Source of the DNA: Sugiyamaella lignohabitans
Lineage: Eukaryota > Ascomycota > Dipodascomycetes > Dipodascales > Trichomonascaceae
NCBI RefSeq assembly: GCF_001640025.1
Contig: NC_031674.1
Span: forward strand, 1,426,001-1,490,000
Length of the DNA stretch: 64,000 nt
Direction: 5' to 3'
Made by a program: the position numbers and the translations under genes. This document shows positions 1-12,639 of this stretch, piece by piece. Positions within the stretch are counted from its first letter, which is position 1; each line of letters begins with the position of its first letter. The notes beneath the pieces are model-generated. The model searched no databases and was not told the origin of the DNA. It saw nothing but the letters and a program-made list of their open reading frames with translations.

Positions 1-465
1 CTTCTTCTTCTCTACTTATACCATATTCATATTCATCCTCATGTACTAAACTTATTTATTATTATTATATTGTTAATGTTACCGTCCGTCGGCTCGGCTG
101 AATAAAATTAATGACCATCAGAGCAACCATGACGAGAACAGTAACCGTACAACTGCCGCCCTCATTTCGACTCCCCCGCTTGAACTCTGCCGTTTGCTTG
201 CACCAGCAGTAGCAAAGTGGGCCCCAACTGAGACTCGGCGAAGGAATGGACTGTAACTCTCCTTCTTGCAAGACTCTGCTACTTTCGACACTTTCTGTCT
301 GTCTTTCTTCTGTCTGTCTAAAACAGCTGGCCAAGACAGTGCCTCCGCCATGACCCACTCACTACCTACCGCCGTCAAACCACCGGCCTCTGCTTCCTGA
401 TACTCTCAGTTTTACATTTGTTACCAAATGTTTTATTTCACGGAGAAGCTGGCCGTTGGGGGGTC

Positions 466-517
466 TGCCTCCGGCGGCTGGGGCTCTGCCCCAGACCCCG
501 TGGCTCGCTTCGCTCGT
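466..517 (+). repeat. GC palindrome element, R-arm half, + orientation
   Basis: Starts GCCTCCGGCGGCTGGGGC and ends in a shortened R box (CTCGCTTCGCTCG). The opposite arm is missing. Confidence 0.9.
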
Positions 518-858
518 TTTGGGACCGGTGGGCAGCTGCTGGGGGTTGCTGTGGTGGGATTCAGGGGGTCTCTGTGGTGGCATTGCCAGACGAAGAGGGT
601 GTATTTTCCAGTGGAAACGGGTCAATTGCTCTGTGAGTCGCTCGGACGGGTGTGGTCCATTCACTGGTCCATTCACTGGAGCGAGCTGAGTTGTTTTTGT
701 GACACTGGATCACGGTCATCGTAGAGGTTCACCAGCCGGGATGGAATCTCGGAATCTCAGTTGGTGCCTGAAAAATCGAACTAAGCCAGCTGCAAGGTCT
801 GGAGTGGCTCAGGAGTCAACTTTAGAGGGCAATTGAGTAGTTGGTTTCCCGAAAGAAA

Positions 859-1073
859 CGAGCGAAGCGAGCTACGGGGTCTGGGGCAGAGCCCCAGCCG
901 CCGGAGGCTGACCTCAACACCCCCAAACGACCCCAGAAACCTACAGAAAAACGAGCGAAGCGAGCCACGGGTTCTGGGGTAGAGCCCCAGCCGCCAGAGA
1001 CAGACCCTGGACCCCAGAAGAAACGAGCGAAGCGAGCTACGGGGTCTGGGGCAGAGCCCAAGCCGCCGGAGGC
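859..1073 (-). repeat. Three tandem R-arm halves of the GC palindrome
   Basis: Three right-hand R arms lie in the same orientation at about 859-909, 952-1003 and 1023-1073, each beginning with an ACGAGCGAAGCGAGC-like R box. The middle copy has several substitutions (GGGTTCTGGGGTAGAG). They lie 3' of YPT1. The spacing of 93 and then 71 bp suggests local duplication. Confidence 0.85.
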
Positions 1074-1283
1074 TGAACTCCAGAAGAGAAGCCCGTGGTT
1101 CGCAAATAAAAGAACTCTTTATTAGTTTAAGTTTAGTGAAGCAAGACAGATAAGCAGGCAGGCAAGGAAGTGGATGGTATAGCGGGAAAGGAGGAGGTGG
1201 TGGGTGCAAGTGTGTGGTGTGTAGGGCATGAAGCGATGAAAAAATAATAATAAAAAGGGACCGCTAGAGGATGGTCCACCCAC

Positions 1284-2406
1284 TTAACAGCAGCCGTTCT
1301 GGTTGGATTGAGAAACGTTGTGGCCACGCAAGTTGACGTTGGCCTTGTCACTCGATCCGCCCTCGCCAGCACCGCCCATTCTCTCTTTGATCTGACGGGC
1401 CATGGTCAAGAAAGCCTGCTCGACATTAGTCGAGTCTTTGGCAGACGTCTCAAGGAACGGAATGTTCATTGAATCAGCAAACTCCTTGGCAACACTGTAC
1501 TCAACCACCTTCTTATCGGCAATATCGCTCTTGTTACCCACAAGCAATTTGTTGACGCCCTCAGTGGCATAACGGTCTATCTCTTGGAACCACTGCTTGA
1601 CGTTGTTGAAACTGTCTTGATCAGTCACATCGTACACCACAATAATACCGTGGGCTCCACGGTAGTATGACGAAGTGATAGTCCGGAACCGTTCCTGGCC
1701 GGCCGTGTCCCAGATCTGCAACTTGACTGTCTTGCCGTCCAAATCAATGGTTCTGATCTTGAAATCAACGCCAATCGTCGAGATATATGACTCGGTATAC
1801 GAGTTGTCGGCAAATCGCAGCAACAAACACGATTTTCCTACTCCTGAGTCTCCGATAAGGAGCAGTTTGAACAGGTAGTCGTATCTACATCCTCGCGTTA
1901 GTTCCTCTTTCCTGGGACTGGGGGAGGGGGTCTGCCTCCGGCGGCTGGGGCTCTGCCCCAGACCCCGTGGCTCCTCTCGCTTTGTTCGAGTCGTTACGTG
2001 GGGTGTAACTGTAGCGTGGTGTTGGTTTGGTGGTGATAGAAGACGCGCCATGTCTCTATCCTCCAAATTCTACCCTCCAACCGGCTGTAAACACACATCT
2101 CCGACGGTACGTGTAGAAGAGTAACTGATAGTATCACCTTGAATGTGCATTTCTCGTAGTTCAAGTTTTATCACACATCCTTCGGATGACGTGGCTCGTG
2201 TACCAGTGATACTGGATTACTGTCTACAAGCGTGATATCTGTTTTCTTGGTCCGTCGGGTGTATGCTTACTGATCCGAATATCAATCAGCATCATTACTC
2301 TGGAAATGCGTTAGATCCTGCTCTCTGGCTCTTTCAATAATGATATGAACACGACATATGCTCATTCTCTGCTGGATAAAATGATTACTTACTACTCAGC
2401 GTTCAT
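1284..2406 (-). CDS. YPT1: Ypt1/Rab1 small GTPase
   Basis: Rab-family GTPase of ER-to-Golgi and early Golgi transport. It has two exons: complement(2396..2406), only 11 coding bases (ATG AAC GCT GA), and complement(1284..1884). The joined protein is 203 aa and starts [18 protein letters not shown], matching the family's [18 protein letters not shown]. The P-loop GDSGVGKS, switch I effector [36 protein letters not shown] and ETSAKDS are all present. The protein ends in Gly-Cys-Cys, the digeranylgeranylation site. The intron (1885-2395) has the branch point CTAAC shortly before its TAG acceptor, an atypical GTAGTA donor, and a GC palindrome half. The donor choice is inferred from reading frame and homology. 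S. cerevisiae Ypt1 is 206 aa. Confidence 0.93.
1932..1993 (+). repeat. GC palindrome R-arm half inside YPT1 intron
   Basis: Left arm with an R box carrying one change (CTTTGTTCGAGTCG). It lies between the donor and branch point of the YPT1 intron, antisense to the gene. Confidence 0.88.
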
Positions 2407-4197
2407 ATCGCGTGTGGTTTATTATTATCTATTGAATATCTTGTCAACCAGCTGATGTGGTTCGTGTGTCGTTATTTTATGATGTTCGATTTGCAAACTT
2501 CAAAAGAGGCAAGCTGTAATCGTGTTCTGGTTATTGGTACTGGTAATTGACGGTCTAATCACACAAATTATGGTCTCTCCGACTGGAAAACGTGGGAATA
2601 ACCTTGGTCTTGGTGGCAATCAAATGCTAACTGATAGTTGGCGATGTAAGAGATTAACCTTAGCCAGTCTTACAATTAGAGATAATGATGAGGTGTTGTA
2701 GTGTGGTTTGTGGCGCCCGCGCGGCTAACATTCAGACCGCAGCTGCTGCTTGCGGTTGGGAGGTCACCCGGATCATAACGGCCTCAATCCGCAAATGGGT
2801 CTCGCGACTGCATGAAACGGGTAACGTTCAGGGTCCCCTCTAGATCAGACTGATTGGGGTCGGTGGGGTCGGTGGGGTCGTGGGTTGGTGGGGTGGAGGG
2901 GGACATGCCTCCGGCGGCTGGGGCTCTGCCCCAGACCCCGTGGCTCCTCGAGCGGAGCTCGAGGAGTTTTGGTGGTCGTTTTATGCTCTGTGGTCGGTTC
3001 TGTGGTCTGGTTCTTTGAAAGTCAGCTGATCTGCCTGTTTGAGCTGTGGGTTTGCGGCGTTATTGAGTGAGCTGAGATGACCGAAGAGCTTGTATGTTTA
3101 ATTATCTTGATTATTTATTGTTAACTACTTCGATATTTTTTTTGACTTTTGGCTCGTTGTGTGTTTACTGATGTCACTATTAAATCCTCGATATTGATTT
3201 AATTAATTTTTCCTTTGTTTTCGGTTAATTGTTCTTACCTTCATTATCTACTGGCCACTTACTCTCAGTATACACAGGGTATTTGGCAGGGATGTGTGCT
3301 AATGCTCGCTGCTGATCTGTGTAATCAAATGTGGATGTGGTTCTTACTTCGGTTGACACAAACGAAAACCACACTCTCACACCATTAAATCACTCAACGA
3401 ACCTACTGAAATCAAATGCTATACTATAAATCTTCCTCGGATAGGGCTCTAAGTCACTTGGTGGGGTATAGTGGGGCAATTCCTGATAGTGGGTAGTGTT
3501 GCCGGCGGGGTCCGGGGGTTACCCCTGAATGATCGACAAGCGGGCCCTTGGAGTCGCAGCTGCTTTTTCTCGTTCGTCTTTAACCCGGATAAATACCCAT
3601 TGTTTTATCTTTTGATGGGTTATTTTGGGGCTATTTTTACGTTTTATTTTGCCAAGAACTAACGCGAATAACTCCGTAGGGTCTCCGGCATCCGCCACAA
3701 GTAAAAACTCAACGGCCAGGCGGTCTTCCAAGGCGGGTTCTTGAAAAAACCCTAACCATATACTGATATAGAGCAGGAGGAGCACGACTCTGGCAAAGGA
3801 GCGTTAGTGCAGGTGAGATACATTCAGTACATATAAAAGGGATCTATCCCTATTTGGGTGTGGTGGACCTTCATCGCTTCTGTAATCTCAAACACTGTCT
3901 GATATTTGTCGTTATTGCCGGGACCTCACGGCTTTGCTCCAGTATTAATCTGTATATATATATATACAGATTATCAGCCGGCACTTGGAGTTGTCCTTTT
4001 TTCAATTGTTTATTACGTTATTGGGTATCGGAAAGCCGGCGTCTTATCTAACCGGTATAGTCTAATTACTCGAAATTGCAAGGAGTGAAATTTCAAGGGG
4101 TTTTCTGTCAATTGGTCGAAATAATTTTTATTTTTGGTTGAAAACTGACTTTATAAAAAATTGAGGTTGCTTGCTGGTTCCAAGTCTAGCGGCTACA
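2407..4197. promoter_or_regulatory. Divergent promoter region YPT1 / GPA2
   Basis: About 1.8 kb between two divergently transcribed genes, with no recognisable gene. It contains one GC palindrome half (2907-2966), an exact TTACCCCTGA decamer (3519-3528), an alternating TA run near 3955-3966, and a TTTATAAAAAA TATA-like tract about 45 bp before the G-alpha start. Short open frames at 3471-3662, 3519-3785 and 3854-4088 resemble nothing I know. Confidence 0.55.
2907..2966 (+). repeat. GC palindrome R-arm half, variant box
   Basis: Left arm whose terminal hairpin is CCTCGAGCGGAGCTCGAGG, a longer palindromic variant of the R box. It sits about 0.5 kb upstream of the YPT1 start. Confidence 0.85.
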
Positions 4198-5658
4198 ATG
4201 GGCTCTTGTTTATCCAGTCCAAAGTCAACGGAGGATAATGAGAATCAGAATGCTACAGTAAGGCTTAATGGAAATGCCCAAGGAGCCAACAAGTCGAATG
4301 TGTCAGGCAAATCTGGAGGCGCTGACATCAGTTCTGCTGTTCATGTTCAGACAAATGGTGGATCCAATGGCAATGGACCATTGCCTGGGGGTCAGACTCC
4401 CTTATCTACATTTGCTAGTACTTACTCCGGTACGAATAGCACTCAGAACAATACAAATGGAAATAATATGATAAGTCCAGCAGTATCAGGAGTTCCCATG
4501 CAACCCAATTCCAGTAATGACAATTCTGGCAAAGATCCTGTGAAAATCCTACTTCTCGGTTCAGGAGAAAGTGGTAAATCAACTATCCTCAAGCAGATGA
4601 AGATCATTCATCAGAACGGTTATTCTCAGGAAGAGAGACTTATGTACAAGACTACTGTCTACAAGAATTTACTCGACTGTTCAAAAGCAGTTGTAGATGC
4701 GCTTGCCAAATTCGGTATTTCTGTTGATACTGAAACCACTTCCGAAACTGATGTTGACAATATTGATGATACTAATGGTATAGAAACCACTGAAACTGCT
4801 GGTCACTCGCAGACTGATGATACTACTACTCAGCACTCTGACGCTGCCACCATGTCTACATTGACTACTAAACGTAGATACAGTCCAGTGTCACAACAAG
4901 ATCTCGATTATATCTCCAAGTCGATTATCTCCCCTGATCCTGACACCGTGCTTGATCCCGAGCTAGTCTCCATTGTCGAAAGATTGTGGGCGCGACCCGA
5001 AGTCCGCAAACTAGTGAGTCAACGTCGGTCGGAGTTTTATATCATGGACTCTGCTCCTTACTTCTTTTCCAATGTGAAGCGAATCGGCGACCCTGACTAT
5101 ATCCCCAGTGTCAACGATATTCTACGAGCCCGTATCAAGACAACCGGTATCTATGAGACCCGATTCGACATGGGTGGTCTGGATATTTTGATGTACGACG
5201 TAGGAGGCCAGCGATCTGAACGTAAGAAATGGATCCACTGTTTTGAGAACGTGACGCTTGTGATTTTCTGTGTCGCCCTCTCTGAATATGACCAAGTCCT
5301 TCTAGAACAAAAGGGACAAAACCGTATGGCCGAATCGCTAGTACTTTTCGATTCCATCATCAACTCGCCATGGTTCGCACGCACCTCGGTGGTGCTCTTT
5401 CTCAACAAAATCGACGTGTTCACCGAAAAACTACCCTATTCTCCCTTAGAAAACTACTTCCCCGACTACACGGGCGGCAACGACGTCAACAAGGCCGTCA
5501 AATACATTCTCTACAGGTTCACCCAGACCAACCGGGCCGGCCTGAACATCTACCCGCATCTTACCCAAGCCACCGACACGTCCAACATCCGCCTCGTCTT
5601 CGCGGCCGTCAAAGAGACCATCCTCCAAAACGCGCTCAAAGACTCAGGTATTTTGTAA
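4198..5658 (+). CDS. GPA2: Heterotrimeric G protein alpha subunit, Gpa2 (fungal group III) type
   Basis: GTP-binding alpha subunit, expected to couple a nutrient receptor to adenylate cyclase/PKA at the plasma membrane. I start at ATG 4198 because it gives MGSCLSS, with Gly2 for myristoylation and Cys4 for palmitoylation; an in-frame non-ATG extension upstream is unlikely. Length is 486 aa. The P-loop GSGESGKST follows an approximately 110-residue Asn/Ser/Gly-rich insertion. A second acidic Thr-rich insertion lies in the helical domain (roughly residues 180-230). The switch I Arg is in ARIKTTGI, switch II is [12 protein letters not shown], and the guanine-specificity motif is NKID. The C-terminus KDSGIL matches the Gpa2/GNA-3 group rather than Gpa1, which is the reason for the subgroup call. 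Confidence 0.88.
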   Translation: MGSCLSSPKSTEDNENQNATVRLNGNAQGANKSNVSGKSGGADISSAVHVQTNGGSNGNGPLPGGQTPLSTFASTYSGTNSTQNNTNGNNMISPAVSGVPMQPNSSNDNSGKDPVKILLLGSGESGKSTILKQMKIIHQNGYSQEERLMYKTTVYKNLLDCSKAVVDALAKFGISVDTETTSETDVDNIDDTNGIETTETAGHSQTDDTTTQHSDAATMSTLTTKRRYSPVSQQDLDYISKSIISPDPDTVLDPELVSIVERLWARPEVRKLVSQRRSEFYIMDSAPYFFSNVKRIGDPDYIPSVNDILRARIKTTGIYETRFDMGGLDILMYDVGGQRSERKKWIHCFENVTLVIFCVALSEYDQVLLEQKGQNRMAESLVLFDSIINSPWFARTSVVLFLNKIDVFTEKLPYSPLENYFPDYTGGNDVNKAVKYILYRFTQTNRAGLNIYPHLTQATDTSNIRLVFAAVKETILQNALKDSGIL

Positions 5659-5706
5659 CTCCACCTCTCTAATTTATTTCATTCGCATTCTCCCCTCAGG
5701 GGCGCT

Positions 5707-5842
5707 GCCTCCGGCGGCTGGGGCTCCGCCCCAGACCCCGCTGCTCCTGCTTCGCAGGAGATACCAGGGACCCCGAACGAATCGACTCGAGCGCAGCGAG
5801 AGGAGTAGCGGGGTCTGGGGCGGAGCCCCAGCCGCCGGAGGC
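5707..5842 (-). repeat. Full GC palindrome element, - orientation, between GPA2 and SEC7
   Basis: C-arm left, R-arm right. It fills most of the 246-bp gap between the convergent GPA2 and SEC7 stop codons. Confidence 0.93.
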
Positions 5843-5904
5843 AGAACCCGTCCCGAGAGGCAATAAACAGCACATGTATAAATATACTTAGATATATTCT
5901 AAAA

Positions 5905-8900
5905 CTAGGTGAACTTGAGTTCTCCCAGACGGGTGAGGACCTTTTGCACAGCGGCACGGAGCTCTGGTGACAGGTCTTTGCCGAGGATCTTGACCACCTC
6001 GGGATAGAAGTCGTGGATATTCTTCTCGAATTCGTTGTCCTTGAACCCGCTGTACTCGTCTAGGATTTGCACTACCACAGGCGAGAGGGTGTTCACATAT
6101 CGCTCGTCAGTCGCAACGAGGTGGTTGTATCCTTTAATGATCTCGACACAGAGTGGAATCAGCTCGATCTCGACCTCGTCGCGACGGTTGCCGTTTTCGA
6201 GTTTACTGTCGTCTTTGTACAACCTCATCATCAAACCAACATATGTCAGAGCAGATGTGGACTCTTGTTTCAGAAGGTTGGGCAGTTGTTTCATGAATCC
6301 CTGTCTCCACAACTCCAGTCGAAGCTCTCGGTTGTCGTTAAATTTCCTAGCAAACAGGTAGCTTGCTTTCAAGTGACCGCTCAATCGCAGAATGTCGTCG
6401 GTTGGCATCTTCTTGAACACTTCGGGGTTGTTCAGTAACTCTTCAACAGTATCGATCATTAACAATTGCAGGATACTGCGAACAATGGTCGCTCTGAACC
6501 TTGATGGTTTCTTGCCATTCTTGGATTTGTGTTTCGTGGGTGACAGGGTCGGGCTTGTTCCTTCAACTTCACCGTGATTCGCGTGTTCATCTTTACTGCC
6601 ATTGCGACTATGTCCTCCATTGGCAGCACCGTTTTCAGAACTACTAGTCGGCGGAGTACTGGGTAAAACCACTTCTGATTCCCTTAGCAGACTGTTGTCG
6701 ATGAGTTCATGTGCAGTGGTCGTTTTGAACAGATATTCCAGCTTGTCCACAATCAAGGACCAGTTTTGAGGAGATAGTTTTTCGACATTCTGGATGACCA
6801 GTTGCAATACACATGAGCTACCAATTCTCGAAACAGTATCATTTTCTTGGTCAATACATGTCACGAGGAGTTCCAAGAAACCGTCTAGCATTCTTTCCAG
6901 CGTCTCAAAATAATGCGTCAACAATGCAATCATGTTCCGTAGAGCTTGAATCATTGTTGTTGACAACCACACAGACAGTTCGTCTTGCGTCTTGGACGAT
7001 CTGGATTTGAGAACAACAAATATCGGGAACAGAAGCTTTCGGCAAATCGAGTCCCAGAAACTAGGTTCGAACTGTCCACCATATTCAACTAAAATATCAA
7101 ACATGTAGTTTAGTGCTCTTGATCTAACCTCTAGATCCTCACCGTTCATAATGATGTCATGCAATGAGAAGAGAATAGGGAACCATAACTCTGTATATTC
7201 GTCTTTAATTCCTGCATCCTTTTCCTTTTTCAATGGGGCTATTCTCTTGATAGATTTTCTGAGCAAGTCAACAGCATGAAGACTGGTTTTTTGGTATTTG
7301 GGATTCTTTGCAAGGCTACTCAAGCAAAGCATTAGATCGCCAAAACTACCCTGTGAAATCACTTGTACAATATACTCGTCATAAATCTTTTTTGTCAAAT
7401 CATATGATGCACTCACAATAGACCCTATTTTGTTAGTACCTTTTATCCCTACTCGGTCTCAACCAATCACTTTACATACCATATTCTACATTTGATGCCT
7501 TTGAGAAAACGCCAAACATAGCACTCCAGCCTGATTTGATACGATCCGATTTGGCTAGAATCATTTGCTGAAGACATTCCAGAACCAGCTCCTTAGCAGC
7601 TTTGTCGTTGTTATGAACCATAGTATATTCAAAAGGTTTAAGGAAATCCTTTTGGAATTTGAAATGCGAAAGCTCCTCTAAATCAAAAAATCGCAATGAC
7701 AATTGTCGTAAAGAGTCGAGAGCAAATGAGACAACATTGGCATTCTCATGACTGCCCATTTTGTTAAACTGATCTCCCATGATGACCCACAATTGTGACC
7801 ACTCAACTCTGATTCTCTCCATGTTATAGTACGATACATCAACCATTTTTTGCAGCGAGAACATCCGTGGATGGTCACTGTTACCAGAAGATTGAATTTC
7901 TTCAGAGGAAACAGCAGTCAATGCCTTGACAAACTCGACAATGCCATCTCCTGATAATTGCGAACTTTGTGTGAAAATCTTGTCCATGTCTACCTCGATA
8001 GTTGAAGACTGCAATTCGCGACCAACTTCAGGATTAAATACTGCAGCTCGGAAGTTAGCAGGACTACCAAACGAACGGACTCGATCAACTGATTCACGCG
8101 AGGCAAATCGAGCATTAGTGACATCAGGAATCGACTTTGCCTCAATACCACTGGCAATCAACTGGAATCTTTCCAATTGACTGATACAAGTCAAAACATC
8201 TTTCCACGATGACTTTAACATGTTTCCTTCGGATAAAGCAGTTGTGAGCAACACTTTGACAGCCTCTACATTCTTTAATTTCATCTCACTCAAACTCTGA
8301 AGATTTGTGAAATTAGCTAGTGCAGACACAAACGAAATTCGAGCCAGTTCAACATCAAACAGACAGGCAATTCTAATAGCCAGTCTCAAGCCCTCCATAC
8401 ACAACCTGACAACATCGGCTTCTTCACTCTCCTGGAATGGTCCACTTAAACCAGCAAGACAAGACATCCAAGCAAACTCAAACATTGGCTTGACATGCTC
8501 AATATGGGATGCGATATAAAACTCATTATCTTTGTTTCTACCATCTTCGCTGGAAATGAGTCTCTTGAAAAGCTGTTCCGTTTTGGATGACATTTCCTTG
8601 GATGCTTGCATGTATGCTTCACGTTGAAGGTCTCTTCCAACAGCTGCCAAAGTTAAACCAAAATTGGCTGCAAACGAGCCACCCTGAGTACCACCTGATG
8701 AGAGTAAAGCTGCGTGTTGTTCTGACAACAGCTTGATTTCATTTGTTTGAATTTCGTGGTAAATGTTCAAGAGGAACTCATCTGGCAGGTTGGCCGAGTC
8801 ATTTATACCACGATTATTACGAATGAATTCCTCGGTAGTCATTCTTTGTTTAATCTCTGGACTGTGCAAATCGGTGTTGAGCATGATAACCGAATAGGCA

Positions 8901-11798
8901 AGAATATATGGTGTATCTGCATTGGAGAATACGCCTGGGTTGTCGGAAATATATCGTTCCGCAAATTTCAACATGTATCTGTCGATTTTCTGTGCTTCTC
9001 CTGGTAATCGGAACCCTTGAAGGAATCGTCGTAGTGCATCTACAAATGAAAGACCCTTGAAATCCATCAAATCCACAAACTCATGCATGATCGAGATATG
9101 ATATGGATCATCATCACCAAGGAAGTCTCCAATAGTGGCCTTGTCAAGACCCTCGGTATTAAGCAGGAATTTGGCCACTTCTATAGGTTCCTTGGAAGAA
9201 ATGAACCCCTCTCTAATGAGCCTTTCTAGACCACGTTTAGGTTTGAAATTAAATTCCCGTACTGCTCCAGATAAAGCTGCTTTACGATGCTTAAGCGATT
9301 CAAATTGTGATGGGTCGTCTGAAAACCCTTTGCCATTGGAAAGGTTTGGAGTGGCAGCTCCAGACGGAGTTTCATCCAAATCGACATTGGAATCACCCAC
9401 TGCGCCATTCAACTCTGATAACGCGTCATGACTGGTGCTGTTGGTAGTCAGCGCAGCAGCGATACCACGTTGAGACCAGGTGAGCAAAGATCGAAGCACA
9501 GCTACTAGTGAGTCGAGGGCTACCATTTTCAGACTATATTCCATGGGATATTGAGCAGACGCTTCGACATGGCTTTGACCAGCCAAACTTGCGATTGCCA
9601 GAGCAGGAGGAAGAGACAGATTATAAGTTGCCAATACTTGATGTTTCGTCTTTGCTTCGTAATAGTTTTGAAGTTGCATTTGTGTCATGTGGACAGGAGT
9701 CACAGCCATCTTAACCAAAACATCGATAATATGCTCAAAAACGTTGACGGGTGCATTTCGGTCACAGTCATAATTGAGATAAATCTCAACCAATGCCCTA
9801 GGATCATTGCATACTCTCTGTAGAATCGACAAGAAATATTGCTTTTGGTGTACAGTGGAAGTTTTCATTTCCAAAATGGGGAAATAAATTTCCACTAAAA
9901 ATACAGAAATCTCTTTCTTGAACTGACTACGCAAATTACTCCAGATTAACCAGAGGATTTCCGCAGAGATTTCAAATACAGGGCTCGAAATACTCGCGGC
10001 ATTTCTTGCCAGCATCGAACACACATAATCCTTGATAGCAATGACAAACTTTTCGTCGCCCTTGTTTGACGACTTGATATACAAGTTATTACATGTGAAT
10101 ACGCTCATGTGGGTTTTGAGAATAGTGTGAACCAGATGTAATGTCAACAATTTGGTACGCACTGCTTGTGATTTGAGATTGGTGCCGTCATCTTCCAAAG
10201 GCTTCTCTGTCAACATACACATTGTTCTAAAAACCAAGAACGCATCTTTGATCATCAAATCGTTTGAGTCAGCTCCTGCATCGTCTACATTCAATTCAAG
10301 TGATTCATCTTTAGCTATCCGGTCGTCTTCAATCGAGTGTCTTTGTGAAGTTGTTTTCTGAGTCATAGAACGCAGAGTAAGTTCAGGAGTACTCTCCTCT
10401 CCTGCAGAAGTTGTAGATGCAACTGATCCGTTTCTCAGCGACGATACATCTAAGCTTGATGATTTGTTGCTTCTTGTAGACAAGTTGATGAATTTTTTCA
10501 CTCTTTCAAAGACCTTATCGACCATTTGTGTCAAGGCAGCTTGGGCTACTCCTTGATTAGCCTGAGACAGGGATCGCACTGAAATGAAGTATATTTTTCG
10601 AATCGAATTGAGCAGAATCTTACCATGCACAAACAGCTTGTCATTTATAACAGCTGCAAGAAGAGCTTTAATTATTTGCAACTCGACCCTCGCATCAATG
10701 TCCTCTGTCTTGAAAGTCTCACATATTGACGCAGCAACCCTATCAACCAGAGGAATTGTGGGAGGAGGTGTGATTCCCGATTCACTATCAACCTCTGGTG
10801 GTTCTGGGTCTTGGAAATACGCATATGTAAATAGCTTTCCAATGCAATCCATGGCTTCTGCCTTTAACTCGTTGTTGCTTGACTGCGTACACACTATATT
10901 CAGTGGCTCAAACACAAAAGTAGGAGTAGATAGTGCCGATGGGTCTTCCTCAAAGTGTTCTATAATTAGTTAGTATCAATCGTATCCATATCCATCTTCA
11001 TCTTCATTTTTTGACTCTGTTAAATATGAGCAAGCTCGATAGGTGGTAATAGCACTAATTTAACTGGAGTCATTGAAAATTGGCAAAGAGCACGGTGAAC
11101 TTACTAATTGCCTTGTGAAGAGCATTGTCTAGGGCGCTGATTTTACGAATATCTTTGCTCGCTTTTATCGATGCTAAGGTCTTCTTTATAAAGACGCTGG
11201 CCTGCTGACTACTGTCAATAGACGAAATGGACAAAGCCATTGACGGCGAACGACGGTTGTGTTTTTTTGGAGTATCCAAATGGCTATTAGGAACTGTCGT
11301 AGTAGACGACAAGGCTGACGAAGAAACGCTTGGAGAAGTTGATGCTGTCTCTACATTAGTAGCCGGAGCCGAAGTTGCTGATTCAGACTCGGCAGTGCTA
11401 GCAGCATTGCTAGTCGATACCACTGGATCAATAGATTCTGACGACAAACCCGTAGTAGCGTTTGTATTATCAGTTTCGTCTGCTCTTTCTGATTCTTGAG
11501 AAGATTCTCCTTCTGTACTAGCAGCAGTGGATTCATCAACCTTAGTCTCTTGCACGTCATGTTCCGACGCTGGACCGTCGGCGGGACTCTGTTCTTTGAC
11601 CACTGTCTTTTCGGAAGACACAGTAGCACTATCAGAAGTGGTTGTATCAGCAGGTTCCTTTAAATCCACTTCGTCCATCTCGGAAGAATCAATAGCACCA
11701 TTCTCAGGGTCAGAACCCTGAACAGGCCCACTCAATGGAGGTTGGTCCTCCTGGCTAGCCTCAACTGGAGACATGTGGAAAACAGGCAGTAAATCCAA
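5905..11798 (-). CDS. SEC7: Sec7 Arf guanine nucleotide exchange factor
   Basis: Large trans-Golgi Arf-GEF of the Sec7/BIG family. Three exons: complement(11105..11798), (7480..10959), (5905..7424). The first intron has donor GTAAGT, branch TACTAAC and acceptor TAG (145 bp). The second has donor GTATGT, branch TACTAAC and acceptor TAG (55 bp). Joined length is 1897 aa if the first ATG (11798) is used; an ATG eight codons later is an alternative. An acidic Ser/Thr-rich N-terminus is followed by the DCB region. The HUS box appears as YLNYDCD. The catalytic Sec7 domain lies around residues 790-985, with the glutamic finger in FRLPGEAQKIDR (Glu near 885). HDS repeats follow to the C-terminus. S. 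cerevisiae Sec7 has about 2000 aa. Neither intron carries a GC palindrome. Confidence 0.95.
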
Positions 11799-12021
11799 CT
11801 AAAAGGTGACCTCTGCCGACCTGATATACGCCCAAAAAGAACACCCTAATCAATTGCGGCACAAGATCTGTCGAATTCCTTTAAAAGTACAAAAGGACCG
11901 TGTCAAGTTGTCGCGCACAGGCACTGAAGGTGTCGTGATATGTGGTAGTGGCTGGAGCTTCGTCTTCGTGTATTGTGACGTAGGACGTTAGAGTCGCGGG
12001 ATTCGCAGCACTGAAATCTAT

Positions 12022-12039
12022 GCCGCACGTTCGTGCGGC
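12022..12039. repeat. Perfect inverted repeat GCCGCACG-TT-CGTGCGGC
   Basis: Eight-base arms with a two-base centre, about 220 bp from the SEC7 start and 600 bp from TOK1. It is unrelated in sequence to the GC palindrome family. Symmetry suggests a dimeric protein site or a hairpin; which one is not decidable here. Confidence 0.7.
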
Positions 12040-12128
12040 GACTGATAAGATTGGGGTGCTGCCAAGTGAGGTCGCTCACAGCAGGTGGGGTGTAGTTTAA
12101 CTGGCAGCGATCCAGGGGGACGGGGACT

Positions 12129-12272
12129 GCCTCCGGCGGCTGGGGCTCCGCCCCAGACCCTGGTTGCTCCTGCTTCGCAGGAGATGGCGGCGAGAGGGGA
12201 AGAGGCTAGAAACGACTCGAGCGCAGCGAGAGGAGCAGCGGGGTCTGGGGCGGAGCCCCAGCCGCCGGAGGC
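12129..12272 (-). repeat. Full GC palindrome element, - orientation
   Basis: C-arm left, R-arm right, located in the SEC7/TOK1 promoter gap. The two arms differ in the variable junction (CCTGGTT on the left, CAGCGGGG on the right), so they have diverged independently. Confidence 0.93.
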
Positions 12273-12478
12273 AGGCCCACCCGGGCCAGTGGCAGGGGAG
12301 CACAAAGTATTCTGGTACAGAGAGCACAGGCTTGGCGACACGTTTTTAGAGTTATAGGGGTGAAATAGCAGGAAAACATTCCATGGTTTAGAAGAGAGGG
12401 GTGGAGGGGGAGAGGTGGGGCTGACGACGCCCACCGTTCATCTGAGATCTACGCAGAGACTCCTTATCTTAGCCGCGC

Positions 12479-12499
12479 ATGTGCATGGAACATGCACAT
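12479..12499. repeat. Perfect inverted repeat ATGTGCATG-GAA-CATGCACAT
   Basis: Nine-base arms with a three-base spacer, about 140 bp upstream of the TOK1 start. This is the usual size of a binding site for a dimeric regulator. No known factor is assigned. Confidence 0.65.
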
Positions 12500-12639
12500 A
12501 TCTCGGACGTAGCACGCATGGAAGAAAAGGGCATGAGCATCTTAAATAGATAGCGAGTTGACTTGAACAAAGCTCCATCCTGTGGTTGAGCTAGTTAGTC
12601 AGACCGTCTTTTTCTGCTTCCGAGCGTTTCGAGTGAATA

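Larger units (their letters stand above)
1..1283. other. Gene-free stretch downstream of YPT1
   Basis: I see no recognisable gene here. The short open frames on both strands (65-378, 362-724, 781-1209) have no family signature, and several are only translations of GC palindrome arms. The stretch holds one R-arm half at 466-517 and three tandem R-arm halves at 859-1073. The beginning is A/T and CTT rich. Confidence 0.6.
11799..12639. promoter_or_regulatory. Divergent promoter region SEC7 / TOK1
   Basis: Gene-free gap containing two perfect short inverted repeats (12022-12039 and 12479-12499), a full GC palindrome (12129-12272) and an AGATAAG/CTTATCT GATA-type site near 12461. Confidence 0.55.

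Noticed and set aside
781..1209. 142-codon minus-strand ORF rich in Leu/Arg/Pro
   Set aside because: Most of it is translation of three GC palindrome arms; the same peptides recur at many loci.
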